Positions 16,231 to 25,694 are shown, counted from the stretch's first letter. The stretch: 64,000 bases of DNA from Bin55 sp965205545 (GCA_965205545.1 OZ242170.1:1054001-1118000), one strand, 5' to 3'. Notes: generated by a model not told the origin, from the letters alone. Numbers and translations: made by a program.

Positions 16231-17619
16231 TCATCGAGAATTCGATAGCAATCGATCAGCAAAGCGTTCAATGTCTGAGAGCTTTCTGCACAGATCAACC
16301 CTTGTGCAATATGGTGCGAATTTGCTCATTTCAGAATCTCCATCCCTCCATTGCCGTCGTTCCTCCGGATTTAGCCAATAAACTTGCTTGACCCTGTTGG
16401 CCATCTCTCGGAAAACAGACAACCCAGGCTCATAGAAATTGCTACGCGCATCGCCGAAAACAATCAGTGTTGATCTTGGACCGAGCTCATTGCCGCACAT
16501 GCCACGAAAGCCCTTCAATACTCGACCGTAGTCTGTATTTCCCTTGCCCCACTGAAAGAGTGCTTCTTCAATGGCCATCTCAGAGGGTTGCCTGCTGAAA
16601 ACCTGCGTGACTTCACCTATGTCGCTGGAAAAGGCAAACGCTCTTATGCGAGGTAGAACGTCAACGAGTTCATACAGAAAGAGAAGCAGAAATCGGGCAA
16701 TCTGAGACACCGATCCGCTTACGTCGCAGAGCACATAAACCGTGGCTACCTTTCTCTTGCTCTTGTGCCATTTCAGGTCAAACAGGTTTCCTTCGTAAGC
16801 CAGATTGCGTCTTAGTGTGCGCTTTATGTCCAACTGCCCACTTGCGGTACTGGATTGTTTCTTTCTGTGACTTCGGGTCAGTCGATCTGCTAGCTTCCGA
16901 ATGACGTTCCGAATCGCCTCGTGGTATTCGAACGGAATATGTCTCAACTGGCCCTTCAATGCCGCTTCAAGAATGACTTTCTTACCGGTTGCGTCCACGT
17001 GGTTCTTGTATTGAACGTCGATGTAGTCTGCGAGTTCGTCCTGCAGATACGAATGCAAATGGCGCAATTCAGGTCTAGTTGGACCGCCTCGTATGTACTT
17101 GGCAAGCTCGTCCAACCCCAAGGAGTCCGACAATTGCTGGATGTATTCACGCTTTTCTCGCAGCGACTGTATTTGGTGGACTTTGCTTTCGTTTGCTGCC
17201 TCTTGTACTTTCAAAGACAGGATTTCTCGACGGCCGGAAAGTATGGGGGCTATCAGTTCGTTGACCAAATGTGCAGACATGTCGGTAGGCATGTTCCCAA
17301 TTTGCTCATCTGCGTCGGCCGCATTGATCAACATTCGCTTGGGTGCTTGGCGAAACGCAAATGAATTGAAGAATCGTTCAAACGTTTCATGAAACGATTT
17401 TTTCTCCTCAGGTGTTTTTGCCAATGACAAAGCTAACGCGTCCCTGACAACGGCAGGATTGCTCATTCCTACGTGGGACAGAATTGCGATCGCATCCAGA
17501 GTCTCTGCAGGAGATACCGCCACTCCTGCATTTCGAAGCGCACGCACGAAGAGTGCGACACTGCGTGCCAGTCCATCCTCAGAAGGCAACGGCGTAGAAT
17601 TTTCTAGCTCTTCTCTCAT
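16231..17619 (-). CDS. CoxE-like VWA domain protein
   Basis: A 462-residue protein of the CoxE/VWA-containing family. The C-terminal half holds a von Willebrand A domain with MIDAS motif 'DVSGSVS' (about 312), a conserved Thr in 'GNTDYGRVLKGF', and 'IVFGDARSNFY' for the third metal site. The N-terminal half is helical and charged. Relatives pair with MoxR-type AAA ATPases in metalloenzyme assembly, but no such ATPase is nearby. The start is ATG at 17619; a TTG at 17646 would overlap the divergent gene. Its start codon is only 8-17 bases from that of the divergent kinase gene. Confidence 0.85.
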   Translation of the reverse strand: MREELENSTPLPSEDGLARSVALFVRALRNAGVAVSPAETLDAIAILSHVGMSNPAVVRDALALSLAKTPEEKKSFHETFERFFNSFAFRQAPKRMLINAADADEQIGNMPTDMSAHLVNELIAPILSGRREILSLKVQEAANESKVHQIQSLREKREYIQQLSDSLGLDELAKYIRGGPTRPELRHLHSYLQDELADYIDVQYKNHVDATGKKVILEAALKGQLRHIPFEYHEAIRNVIRKLADRLTRSHRKKQSSTASGQLDIKRTLRRNLAYEGNLFDLKWHKSKRKVATVYVLCDVSGSVSQIARFLLLFLYELVDVLPRIRAFAFSSDIGEVTQVFSRQPSEMAIEEALFQWGKGNTDYGRVLKGFRGMCGNELGPRSTLIVFGDARSNFYEPGLSVFREMANRVKQVYWLNPEERRQWRDGDSEMSKFAPYCTRVDLCRKLSDIERFADRLLSNSR

Positions 17620-17627
17620 GCTCGCAG

Positions 17628-18464
17628 TTGCTGAATGTGCCTCCAACTCTACTAGAACACGATCTCAATGAAATTCTCAGTGTAGTAGCTGGCTTGCTTG
17701 CTGATCACGCCAAGGTTTCAGAGATAAATTACCTGCCTGGAGGCTACAGCAATGACAACTATAGGATTCAGGTGGGATCATCCACATACATCCTGAGAAT
17801 TTGTCGTTACGTTCCGGATTCTGTCGATGCCGAAAAAGCCTACTTGGCGTTGCCCATGGCTCCTCGGCTAATCAATTATGACGAGTCGACCGGCCATATG
17901 ATTACAGAATTTGTTGAAGGACCGTTGCTGGCAACGACTCCATTCGGAATTGACGAGAGCGTCAGCTTTCTCCAACACTTGCATTGCAATATCCCCAAAG
18001 GAATAAGATCACACGATCCCACCGCTGTTGCACTTGGTCATTTTTCTGTTGCACATGTCCAAAATGAAATCTCGCGCTTCTTGCTCGCTGCTTCCTGGAA
18101 ACCGCGCAATCCTTGTGGATGTCACAACGACCTTAACCCCTACAACGTAGTAAGAGCTGATCGAACAAACTGCGTGACGCTCGATTGGGAATTCGCCGGA
18201 GACAACGAACCTCTCTTTGACCTCGTCAATCTTTGCCATGGACTCAACTACTCCGATTCAGAGACCGAGCTTTGTGCCAGCAAGTATTGCGGCGATGGTT
18301 TCGACACGGAATTTCTGCTGCTGACCCGTCTGTTGTTTCAAGCGAGAGAACATTCGTGGGCTCTTGCACAAGCTGCTCGCGGGAATGATCGTCCTGAAAT
18401 CCAGGCACAGGCTCGCATGGCCCGGTCCGAATTCCATCGCCTTAAGACGTTGTATGGCCAGTGA
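17628..18464 (+). CDS. Aminoglycoside/choline phosphotransferase-fold kinase
   Basis: A protein of about 278 residues with the APH fold: an N-lobe 'LPGGYSNDNYRI' loop and 'TYILRICRY' lysine/arginine strand, the catalytic loop 'CHNDLNPYNVV' (H-x-D-x-x-x-x-N) and the metal-binding 'LDWEFAG'. These features resemble choline/ethanolamine or thiamine kinases (LicA/YcfN group) more than drug-modifying enzymes. The start is TTG 17628 or GTG 17637; neither has a strong ribosome site. It converges with the NadR-type kinase gene (4 bases between stops). Confidence 0.8.
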   Translation: MLNVPPTLLEHDLNEILSVVAGLLADHAKVSEINYLPGGYSNDNYRIQVGSSTYILRICRYVPDSVDAEKAYLALPMAPRLINYDESTGHMITEFVEGPLLATTPFGIDESVSFLQHLHCNIPKGIRSHDPTAVALGHFSVAHVQNEISRFLLAASWKPRNPCGCHNDLNPYNVVRADRTNCVTLDWEFAGDNEPLFDLVNLCHGLNYSDSETELCASKYCGDGFDTEFLLLTRLLFQAREHSWALAQAARGNDRPEIQAQARMARSEFHRLKTLYGQ

Positions 18465-18468
18465 ATTG

Positions 18469-18963
18469 CTATTGGACCGCGGCGATGGCTTTCGAGAGTC
18501 GTGCTGAGCCCTGACCGCTAATCAATGTGTATTTGAAGCCGAAACTGCTCAGTGTTTCCTTGTACACCTGCAACAGCCGATCTCGGTCACCTCGAGATTC
18601 ACGAAGCGGGTCGTATTCCCATTCAAGATCTGGAGCTGTTAGAAGATACTGTCGATTCGGTTGACTGGCCAGGCAATCATCGACAAACTCGGGAACACAG
18701 CCAAATCTTTCTTTCCACCAGATCCTGATGACTAGGAGATCGGTGTCGAGAATGGCGACACTTGGGCAAGCCACCAGTATGGATCGTTCTCTTTCCCACT
18801 GCTCGTTTGCAATAACCTTCAAGTCGTAGACATCGTAGTCCGGCGTGTTCAAGTATTCGCGAGCATACTCTGGCAACCATACGCCCCCAAGGCAACGAGC
18901 CAAACCTTGTGCGAGTGTCGTTTTTCCTGTCGATTCGGGACCAACAATAGAAATAATTTTCAC
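18469..18963 (-). CDS. NadR-type ATPase/ribosylnicotinamide kinase-like protein
   Basis: A 164-residue P-loop kinase matching the C-terminal kinase domain of NadR. Walker A is 'GPESTGKTT' (about 7-15), followed by 'PEYAREYLNT', 'ILDTDLLVI' and 'EYDPLRESRGDRD'. In NadR this domain phosphorylates nicotinamide riboside, here without the NMN adenylyltransferase or the HTH repressor part. GTG at 18963 is chosen because homologous P-loop proteins begin at 'KIISIVGPES'; GGAG lies about 10 bases upstream. Two small hairpins follow upstream of the start (18996-19042). Confidence 0.82.
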   Translation of the reverse strand: MKIISIVGPESTGKTTLAQGLARCLGGVWLPEYAREYLNTPDYDVYDLKVIANEQWERERSILVACPSVAILDTDLLVIRIWWKERFGCVPEFVDDCLASQPNRQYLLTAPDLEWEYDPLRESRGDRDRLLQVYKETLSSFGFKYTLISGQGSARLSKAIAAVQ

Positions 18964-18995
18964 CAGAAGAAAACTCCAATTTCGGCGCAATCTCC

Positions 18996-19042
18996 CACGG
19001 AACGGTATTCCGTGCCCAAGTTAGACGAAGTGAACGACTTCG
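18996..19042. promoter_or_regulatory. Two tandem inverted repeats upstream of the NadR-type kinase gene
   Basis: Two perfect palindromes with 5-base centres lie back to back: CACGGAA-N5-TTCCGTG (18996-19014) and CGAAGT-N5-ACTTCG (19026-19042). They start 33 bases upstream of the kinase start codon. They could be operators for a dimeric regulator or leader hairpins. Nothing identifies the binding protein. Confidence 0.35.
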
Positions 19043-19117
19043 CGATTGGATGTTAGCTAATTACTAGCTTGGCCAATGGACAACGTTGATTATCTGTAAA
19101 GGAGTTCCTATTACAAA

Positions 19118-19318
19118 TCAGGAATCGGAACGATGATTGGTCCAATCTGTATGAAGTTCGTTGCGAGGGTGGTCTTGCACCTGGGTTTCGGCGCCCTCCT
19201 CTTCACGGAACACACGCCAACAGCGGTAGTCATACTCGTAGGGAACGAGTGTCGAGGATGAGGTCTGATCCCCCATTCCATTGAGGATTCTCTCATCAAA
19301 GGGGATGAAGCACTTCAT
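19118..19318 (-). CDS. Possible small protein, function unknown
   Basis: A 66-residue frame starting with ATG and beginning 'MKCFIPFDERIL'. The composition is protein-like (mixed charged and aromatic residues, 'VPYEYDYRCWRVF' in the middle, an acidic/Gln-rich C-terminal half) and it has no signal or membrane segment. It lies in an otherwise empty 629-base stretch between the NadR-type kinase and the response regulator gene. I do not recognise a family. An overlapping minus-strand frame (19111-19299) is less convincing because it lacks a balanced composition. Confidence 0.4.
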   Translation of the reverse strand: MKCFIPFDERILNGMGDQTSSSTLVPYEYDYRCWRVFREEEGAETQVQDHPRNELHTDWTNHRSDS

Positions 19319-19592
19319 GTTGTCTTTTTACCTATGGCTACGCGAGAATTAATGCGGAAAAAATGGAAGAAAATGGAATGTGTGGCAAAAAGCGCACGAA
19401 CCGCCGTTCAGATTGGCAAACTCTATGAAACTAGCCGGTTTTCTCGAAGCTGCCCAGGGAAGATTGGCGCACGGCCAGAAGAGTATGAGCAATCGCGTGC
19501 CGATGGTACCTGCGCTATTGCACCCAGCAGGTTCTTGCACCTCAATTCACGACACCTAGATTATTCTTAAGGACTCCACGGAGGGAATCGCA

Positions 19593-20291
19593 ATGCCTAA
19601 ACGAATTGCCGTTGTTGAAGACGATCCGGATCAAAGAGCAAACTACAAAGACGCAATACGCAAACGCGGCTACGAAGTCGTAGCATTTGCCGACCGCCAA
19701 TCCGCCTTGGCAGGATTTGGCAGGTCCCTGCCAGACTTGGCTGTGCTCGACATAATCTTGGGCGAGGAAATGGATGCCGGTTTCGAGTTGTGCCGAGACT
19801 TGCTCGCACGATCTCCCGATTTGCCGGTCATTTTCCTCACGGAGCGAATTGACGAAATCGACAAGATTTCTGGACTGCGACTCGGTGCGTGGGACTATTT
19901 GCCCAAACCAATTTCGCTCGACTACCTAACAGAACGCATAGCGTCTCTGCTTCGAATCGAACAAGTGCGATCAAGTACCGACGAGAGCGCTCGTACTCGA
20001 ACTATGGACGTTGGCGAGCTTAGATTGGACCAAGATGCGTTGCTAGTCTCGTGGCAAGGCAAACGAATCGACCTATCTGGAACCGAATTCAAAATGCTTG
20101 CCAAGCTGGTACGGCAACCTGGTTACGCCGTCAGCTACGAATCCCTAATGGAGACGACAAGCCAAAACTTCGTAACCAACAACACCATAAACACTCACAT
20201 TCGCAATATTCGAAAAAAGTTTGAGAGCGTGGACACTAACTTTTCCGCGATCAAGAGTGAGTATGGATTCGGCTATCGCTGGAATGCATAA
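19593..20291 (+). CDS. pdsR: Response regulator, OmpR type, PdsR-like
   Basis: A 232-residue regulator. The receiver domain has the acidic pair D10/D11, phospho-acceptor D53 ('AVLDIILGEEMDAG'), T83 and K105 ('PKP'). A winged-helix DNA-binding domain occupies about 130-232 and ends 'EYGFGYRW'. It is preceded by GGAGG 8 bases upstream of the ATG. It is followed 6 bases later by its kinase. Pairing with that unusual sensor points to the proteobacterial dedicated sortase response regulator (PdsR) family; the assignment rests on the kinase more than on this protein. Confidence 0.75.
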   Translation: MPKRIAVVEDDPDQRANYKDAIRKRGYEVVAFADRQSALAGFGRSLPDLAVLDIILGEEMDAGFELCRDLLARSPDLPVIFLTERIDEIDKISGLRLGAWDYLPKPISLDYLTERIASLLRIEQVRSSTDESARTRTMDVGELRLDQDALLVSWQGKRIDLSGTEFKMLAKLVRQPGYAVSYESLMETTSQNFVTNNTINTHIRNIRKKFESVDTNFSAIKSEYGFGYRWNA

Positions 20292-20297
20292 GGTGCA

Positions 20298-22442
20298 GTG
20301 AAGAAATTCTTCACCAAACTGCGCGGTCCTAAGCTGCAGGTCAAGCTCCTACTGCTGTTCGCGGTGGTATTGCTTGTAGTGCCTTGGCTGGGATATGTGC
20401 AACTCGTGGAGATGGAACGGCTGCTTGTACAGGGACAAGAAAACACTCAACGGCAGATTGCCAGCACGGTTGCAATTCAACTCAGCAATCGTGACTTGTT
20501 CAACGATCTTCCCGTCCAAATCGAGGATTACGAACACCTCTTTGCACAACCCCTGGACGGAGTAATCAACGTCGATGGTGAGTCCTTGGACTGGGGACAG
20601 AACCTAGACAGGATTTCGCACGAATTTGGAACGGGGGATGGATCCTTCCAACTTGCACTGGGAGAAATGGTCAACACTCTCTACGGGTTTCTCCAAATCA
20701 GCGACGTAGAGCATGTCTACAGAGACCCAGGAAACATAGATGTCAACACTGCGGACCATGTGCGGATCTCGTACAAAAATACCAACGGTGACGCAGAGCA
20801 AGTTGCATTGACGTTTTCAAGTCCAGGTGAAGCAACATCGTTTCGCTTGAACGACGATGCCAGCGAGTTTGGGAGTCCTCTGGGTGAAGTCGGCGGATTC
20901 CTAAAGGAGGCCGACGAAGGAATAGTCGTAGAGTTTGAATTCCCGTTGTCGCTAATGGGCATGAATCGGGACTTTTCGATTGCCTTTGTAGACGTTGACG
21001 ACAGCGAAAGCCGAACAGTTCACCAAATCGTGGAAGCCCAACCTGATTCCGAAACGGACAGCTTCTATCTAGTCGTCTTTCGGTCCGCCCGGACGATGGA
21101 TGTGATTCAAAGCCTAGGTTATGTCGATACGCGAATACTCGTTGTGGACAACCAGCGGCGCACTCGCGGGGAAATCGAAGATGGCAGCGTAGACTCCTCT
21201 CAATCACAAGTCCAAAGACGAGATCGGAATAGAGTCTTCCACGCGCTTAGGCCTTTCCTTCACCGCGTGTTCCTTGGCGAGCGATTTAGTGAACCGTCGA
21301 TTGGAGAGTCAGAACAACTCGAACAGGAAGCCATTGAATCTGCACTGGCAGGTGAACCGCATGCCGTTCGACGTATCTCTATGTCTGGTGCGCCTTCAAT
21401 TCTTGCAGCACACCCCGTGCAGGTTCAAGGAGAAATCCTGGGCGCCGTTGTTGTTGAACAGGACATAGAAGACATACTCGCGTTTCAGCAGGCCGCCTTC
21501 GGACAAATACTGCTAATTACGCTTCTTGCCTTCGTGATAGTCATTGTGGTCGCGCTGGGCTACTCAATACGTCTTGCTTACCGGATTCGAAAGTTGCGCC
21601 GTGCGGCAACTCGAGCCATCGACGAACACGGTCGCCTTACCTCCAGTTCTATCAGCGCCGAAATCAACGCCGGAGATGAAATTGGCGACCTGGCGCGATC
21701 CATCGGCGGAATGCTGGAGCGGCTAAACCAACATCAGCAGTTTCTTCAGCGAATGCCGAGAACGTTAAGGCATGAGATCAACAATCCTCTCAACACAGTA
21801 AGCACGTCGCTGGAAAACCTTCGGAATACTACTGACCCCGACGAGCAGGAACGCTACTTGCAAAGTGCTCGGCGTGGCGTTATGCGTATAGGGAGCATAG
21901 TTCAGAACCTCTCCGACGCCGCCAGTTTGGAAGACTCGCTAACTAACGAAGAGCTGAGTGTCGTCGATCTTCACGAACTCGTACAGGGATATGTGGCCAA
22001 TCTCCAAACAACACACAAGGATGTACAGTTTGTTTTTCGTAGTACGCCAGGCAAGGCATTTGCAAAGGTCTCCGACTTCTATATAGAGCAAATGCTCGAC
22101 AAGATCGTAGACAACGCGCTTGACTTCCACAGACCCGACAGCCCGATCAAGGTTCAGCTCGAGCGTGGAAGAAGGCATCTTCGCATAATTGTTGCCAATC
22201 GAGGACCGGCGTTCAGGGGAAACTGGGGCAGCGTGTTCAACTCGCTTGTGAGCCACCGTGCGCAGCAGAGTAAGCTGCACTTTGGTCTAGGACTGTATGT
22301 AGTTCGCGTAATTGCCGAGTTTCACGGAGGAAGTGTGCGAGCGATCAATCTGGTTGATGGATCCGGCGTCGCCATCGCCGTCGAACTCCCGCTGGTTGCT
22401 GACTCCGAATCTCCTCAATCCGACACTCGCCAGACGGCTTAG
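20298..22442 (+). CDS. pdsS: Histidine kinase of the proteobacterial dedicated sortase type, PdsS-like
   Basis: A 714-residue membrane kinase. Membrane helix 1 is at about 15-34 ('LLVVPWLGY'), then a large periplasmic sensor (about 35-400) whose 'LDGVINVDGESLDW' segment resembles a carbohydrate-binding/CBM9-like fold. Helix 2 is at about 401-424, followed by a HAMP domain, the H-box with H492 in 'LRHEINNPLN', an N-box 'DKIVDNALD' (about 600) and a G-box 'HFGLGLYVVR'. The N-terminal architecture matches the PdsS family that accompanies a marine-type sortase and its LPXTG target. No sortase or target gene is in this window. GTG start; the stop overlaps the convergent gene by 4 bases. Confidence 0.75.
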   Translation: MKKFFTKLRGPKLQVKLLLLFAVVLLVVPWLGYVQLVEMERLLVQGQENTQRQIASTVAIQLSNRDLFNDLPVQIEDYEHLFAQPLDGVINVDGESLDWGQNLDRISHEFGTGDGSFQLALGEMVNTLYGFLQISDVEHVYRDPGNIDVNTADHVRISYKNTNGDAEQVALTFSSPGEATSFRLNDDASEFGSPLGEVGGFLKEADEGIVVEFEFPLSLMGMNRDFSIAFVDVDDSESRTVHQIVEAQPDSETDSFYLVVFRSARTMDVIQSLGYVDTRILVVDNQRRTRGEIEDGSVDSSQSQVQRRDRNRVFHALRPFLHRVFLGERFSEPSIGESEQLEQEAIESALAGEPHAVRRISMSGAPSILAAHPVQVQGEILGAVVVEQDIEDILAFQQAAFGQILLITLLAFVIVIVVALGYSIRLAYRIRKLRRAATRAIDEHGRLTSSSISAEINAGDEIGDLARSIGGMLERLNQHQQFLQRMPRTLRHEINNPLNTVSTSLENLRNTTDPDEQERYLQSARRGVMRIGSIVQNLSDAASLEDSLTNEELSVVDLHELVQGYVANLQTTHKDVQFVFRSTPGKAFAKVSDFYIEQMLDKIVDNALDFHRPDSPIKVQLERGRRHLRIIVANRGPAFRGNWGSVFNSLVSHRAQQSKLHFGLGLYVVRVIAEFHGGSVRAINLVDGSGVAIAVELPLVADSESPQSDTRQTA

Positions 22443-23347
22443 TGCTCCGCAACGCGAAAAGAGGAGTCTTCACGCAGTGGACCATCGACCGAGACAGTCC
22501 CTCGTTTGACCATGTAGCTTAATGCGGCAAAGACGCTTCGCGCAGCCGCAGGATGAAGCCTCTTGTCTACATCGGCATACATGGACGGCACCATCGCCGC
22601 AATCTCGTGTATTCCGCTCTTAAGAAGGTCTTGTATTTGCTCCTCCCGTTCCATTCGATGAGCAATGAAAGCTTCTACATGACGAAGCGGATCGAGAATT
22701 GCAGGTCCATGGGTGGGCCAATAGGTTTCAAATGGCTCGACCAGTAGTCTCCGCAGACTAGCCATGTATTGCTCCATGTCGCCGTCAGGCGGAGAAACCA
22801 CACTTGTAGACCAGCCCATTACGTGATCTCCTGAAAATAAAGCGTTTTCTTGAAGGTATGCGTAGCAGATGTGGTTTGAAGTGTGACCGGGAGTGTATAG
22901 ACAACGAATCGCCCAATCGTCGCCCTCAATGACGTCGTTGTCAACAACCAGATGATCGGGAACGAATTCCATATCGCCACCCTCTTCCACCACCACTCCG
23001 TCATCGTCGTGCCCGGAACCGTGGGGACCGAAGCCATAGGTGGGCGCATCGCACTGTTCTCTGAGAATTCTGCAAGCGGGAGAGTGGTCCATGTGAGTGT
23101 GAGTCACAAAGATGTGGGTGATTGTCTCGCCCTGTGTAGCTTTGAGCAACGACTTGACGTGTTCGCGGTCAAGTGGTCCAGGATCGATAACAGCGACGTT
23201 CCGGTGTCCCACGATGTAAGTGCCAGTTCCGTAGAACGTGAATGCGCTGGGATTTCGTGCAATGACTCGCCGGATTCCCGGACTAACGTCTGAGACCTCG
23301 CCATAATCAAAGCTGAGATCTCTAACAAATGGGATTTCTATGCTCAT
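22439..23347 (-). CDS. MBL-fold metallo-hydrolase
   Basis: A 302-residue metallo-beta-lactamase fold protein. Zinc-binding motif 'THTHMDHSP' (H-x-H-x-D-H), a downstream 'YTPGHTSNH' His, a bridging Asp in 'LFSGDHVMG', and 'THGPAI' supply the full ligand set. The C-terminal winged-helix-like region ('AARSVFAALSYMVKRGTV') is as in LACTB2/RNase-Z-like or glyoxalase-II-like hydrolases that process thioesters or nucleic acids. ATG at 23347 is preferred over a TTG at 23371. Function beyond hydrolase cannot be fixed. Confidence 0.88.
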   Translation of the reverse strand: MSIEIPFVRDLSFDYGEVSDVSPGIRRVIARNPSAFTFYGTGTYIVGHRNVAVIDPGPLDREHVKSLLKATQGETITHIFVTHTHMDHSPACRILREQCDAPTYGFGPHGSGHDDDGVVVEEGGDMEFVPDHLVVDNDVIEGDDWAIRCLYTPGHTSNHICYAYLQENALFSGDHVMGWSTSVVSPPDGDMEQYMASLRRLLVEPFETYWPTHGPAILDPLRHVEAFIAHRMEREEQIQDLLKSGIHEIAAMVPSMYADVDKRLHPAAARSVFAALSYMVKRGTVSVDGPLREDSSFRVAEH

Positions 23348-23393
23348 CTGGCGGAAAGGGGCATCCAACAATTAATGCAGTGCAACAGAGTAT

Positions 23394-25694
23394 TCACTGG
23401 CCGACCATGTGCTCCACAGAAGAACTCCCCGATTCGGCTCCAATCGCGGCACTGTCGTCTCTCACTTGACTTTCCTCTAAAGCCCACGTATTCCGCCAGT
23501 TCTCCCACTCCGGTCGTGTGCTACCAGTGCTCAAGGCAGCTTCCAAGTACTCCAGGGCGACATCCACCAAACCGGCTTCGTATGCATCCAGTGCCACCTT
23601 GGCTAGTCTCTCGGCACACCGTCCAATGAGACTCTTTACATCCAAATTCTTAGGGTCTTGCTGTTGCGCCAATCGTAGCTTTTGCAGGGCATTGGTTGCC
23701 TCAGGCTTCGTGATGTAACCCAAGCCAAACAAATTGACAGCTTCGTCGTAGAGTTCCTTGGCTCTGGCGATGTGCATGAGTTCAGCTTCGCGAAGTGCCT
23801 CCATTTCATCAATCAGTTCTTGGGCAACTCCTTGAGATCGTGCAGCATTGACAAGTTCATCGACTTGATCAAACTTCCTTTCGAATAGCAGGTCGATAAC
23901 CTTCAAATTGATCTGAGCTTCAACCTCGTCCAATCCGTCTTGTGCGACCTGATTGTCGGGGTCCAGCGACAGCACCTTGCGAAACAACGAGTAGGCATTG
24001 TCTTCAGGAGGCAAAAGCAATTTCTGCTCATTTCGTCGCAATCCTGCATTCTGTAAGTTCCCCTCTATTTCCTCCTGGAGCGACTGGGCTTCGATGAGTT
24101 CTTCCTGTGCACTCTCAACATCAGCGGATGCTGTGCTAGCGTCCATTGCCAAATCTAGAAGTTCCTGCGCTCGCGATAGGTTCTGCTGTTCAATCGCATC
24201 GAGCGATAGTCTCGCAAACCGTTCCGACATGCTATTCAAACGACTCAAGGCCTCCTCGCTCTGCGGAAACCCTGGAAACTGACGAACAATTTCCTTATAT
24301 GCCTGGATTGTCGCTGTCAACGCGCTGCGGTCGTCAATGGTGCTCTGCTCCTGCAGTGACCGCGTGTCGTGCAATAGTCTGTCTGCGCGTCGCATGCGGT
24401 TCAAACTTCGCACATAGCCATCGATGGCTTCGTCTGCTGGATACACACGCACCAACTCATTGAGCCGACTTTGGGCCAACGGAATGGCATTGTTTGCGAT
24501 GTAGTCGTCAATCTGAATCTTCCACTCTCTTCGTACGTCGTCGATGGCTTGCTTAGCTCCTTGATGATCCGGCGCTACTTCCAACACGCGGCTATAAGCC
24601 GCAGTGATGGCGCTCAGAGTCTGATTGACATCAGACCGGAGGGCCTGGGCTGTTCGCCATCGCTGTTCAAATTCAGGATGCTCCACGATGCCCAAGCCAG
24701 AAAAGAATTCCTGAACGAGATTGCGTTCTACATACCCAAACCAACCGCCGAACACAACAAGTACCGGAAGTAGAAGCGCAGCAGCGTTGTAAAGAAATCG
24801 CTGTCGTTCGCTAAACAGCGGATCCGTCCGTGCTGTCCTCCGTCGATCAGTTCCCTGCGAGACTGTTGCTAGTTCTTCAGAGCTCACCAAGTCGGTACGT
24901 ACGACGAATGAGGGTGCATGAACGTCTCTTCCAATGTCGTCAAAAGCTGCTCTCAGGGCTTCCAGGCTGAGCTGCCGCTGCTCGCGATCGTACGACAGCG
25001 CTGTCTCCAATATGGACTGAAACGACTCGTACTCCTCTTCTATCCGGGGAACGATGTCCTCTTCTGTTGCCGTTCTTCCAACTCCCGCGCCATCCTTCCA
25101 AGGAACATCACCAACGAGGGTTCGATAGAACACAACACCCAACGAATAGACATCGGTCCGGGCGTCAACAGGTCTGCGGCTCTGGGCCTCAGGACTGCAA
25201 TATCCGGGCGTCAATGTGGAAACGACCAAATCTCCATCGCCAAAGTGTCCACCGCAGACGTCGATCAGGACTGGTTCTTGTCTTCCGCGGAGAAGAATAT
25301 TGCTTGGCTTTATGTCGCCATGAACGAGGCTTAGGCTCTCCAAATGTCTGATGGCTTGCAAAAGACCAATAAAGATGTGTCTGATTTGAGAGAGTCTCAG
25401 CCCATCTACGAGACCGTCGAGCAAGTTGCGCGGTTCCAACCACTCGTAGGCCACATATACAATGCCATCGCCACTTCCCACATCCAACACAGCGCAGATA
25501 TTGGGGTGCGGATTGCTTTGCAACGCGGTAGCGCATAGGCGCAGGTTTTCTGCGCGTGAACGCGACTCCGCATTGACGATGTCCAGCACCTTCAATGCAA
25601 CCTGTGTGTGCGTATGGAGGTTCCGGGCGCGAAATACCTTTGTCGCTCCCCGTTCGGATAGGAGTTCGAGCACCTCGTAGCCGTGGATGTTCAT
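23394..25694 (-). CDS. Membrane Ser/Thr protein kinase with TPR-like periplasmic domain
   Basis: A 766-residue protein. Residues 1-265 are a Hanks-type kinase: Lys35 in 'VALKVL', catalytic loop 'HGDIKPSN' (D127, N132) and 'TDVYSLGVV'. Oddities: the glycine-rich loop is degenerate ('SERGATKV') and the DFG motif is 'DVC' (D145). One membrane helix (about 300-321) is followed by roughly 440 residues of helical, TPR/coiled-coil-like repeats rich in Glu, Gln and Arg, presumably periplasmic. ATG directly follows the TGA of the MORN gene (TGAATG), so the two are translationally coupled. Kinase activity is likely but the altered loop leaves doubt. Partner and signal unknown. Confidence 0.85.
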   Translation of the reverse strand: MNIHGYEVLELLSERGATKVFRARNLHTHTQVALKVLDIVNAESRSRAENLRLCATALQSNPHPNICAVLDVGSGDGIVYVAYEWLEPRNLLDGLVDGLRLSQIRHIFIGLLQAIRHLESLSLVHGDIKPSNILLRGRQEPVLIDVCGGHFGDGDLVVSTLTPGYCSPEAQSRRPVDARTDVYSLGVVFYRTLVGDVPWKDGAGVGRTATEEDIVPRIEEEYESFQSILETALSYDREQRQLSLEALRAAFDDIGRDVHAPSFVVRTDLVSSEELATVSQGTDRRRTARTDPLFSERQRFLYNAAALLLPVLVVFGGWFGYVERNLVQEFFSGLGIVEHPEFEQRWRTAQALRSDVNQTLSAITAAYSRVLEVAPDHQGAKQAIDDVRREWKIQIDDYIANNAIPLAQSRLNELVRVYPADEAIDGYVRSLNRMRRADRLLHDTRSLQEQSTIDDRSALTATIQAYKEIVRQFPGFPQSEEALSRLNSMSERFARLSLDAIEQQNLSRAQELLDLAMDASTASADVESAQEELIEAQSLQEEIEGNLQNAGLRRNEQKLLLPPEDNAYSLFRKVLSLDPDNQVAQDGLDEVEAQINLKVIDLLFERKFDQVDELVNAARSQGVAQELIDEMEALREAELMHIARAKELYDEAVNLFGLGYITKPEATNALQKLRLAQQQDPKNLDVKSLIGRCAERLAKVALDAYEAGLVDVALEYLEAALSTGSTRPEWENWRNTWALEESQVRDDSAAIGAESGSSSVEHMVGQ

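Noticed and set aside
19334..19570. Plus-strand frame of 78 residues before the response regulator gene
   Set aside because: Basic N-terminus followed by an ill-defined sequence, no ribosome site, no family; likely the leader of the two-component operon.
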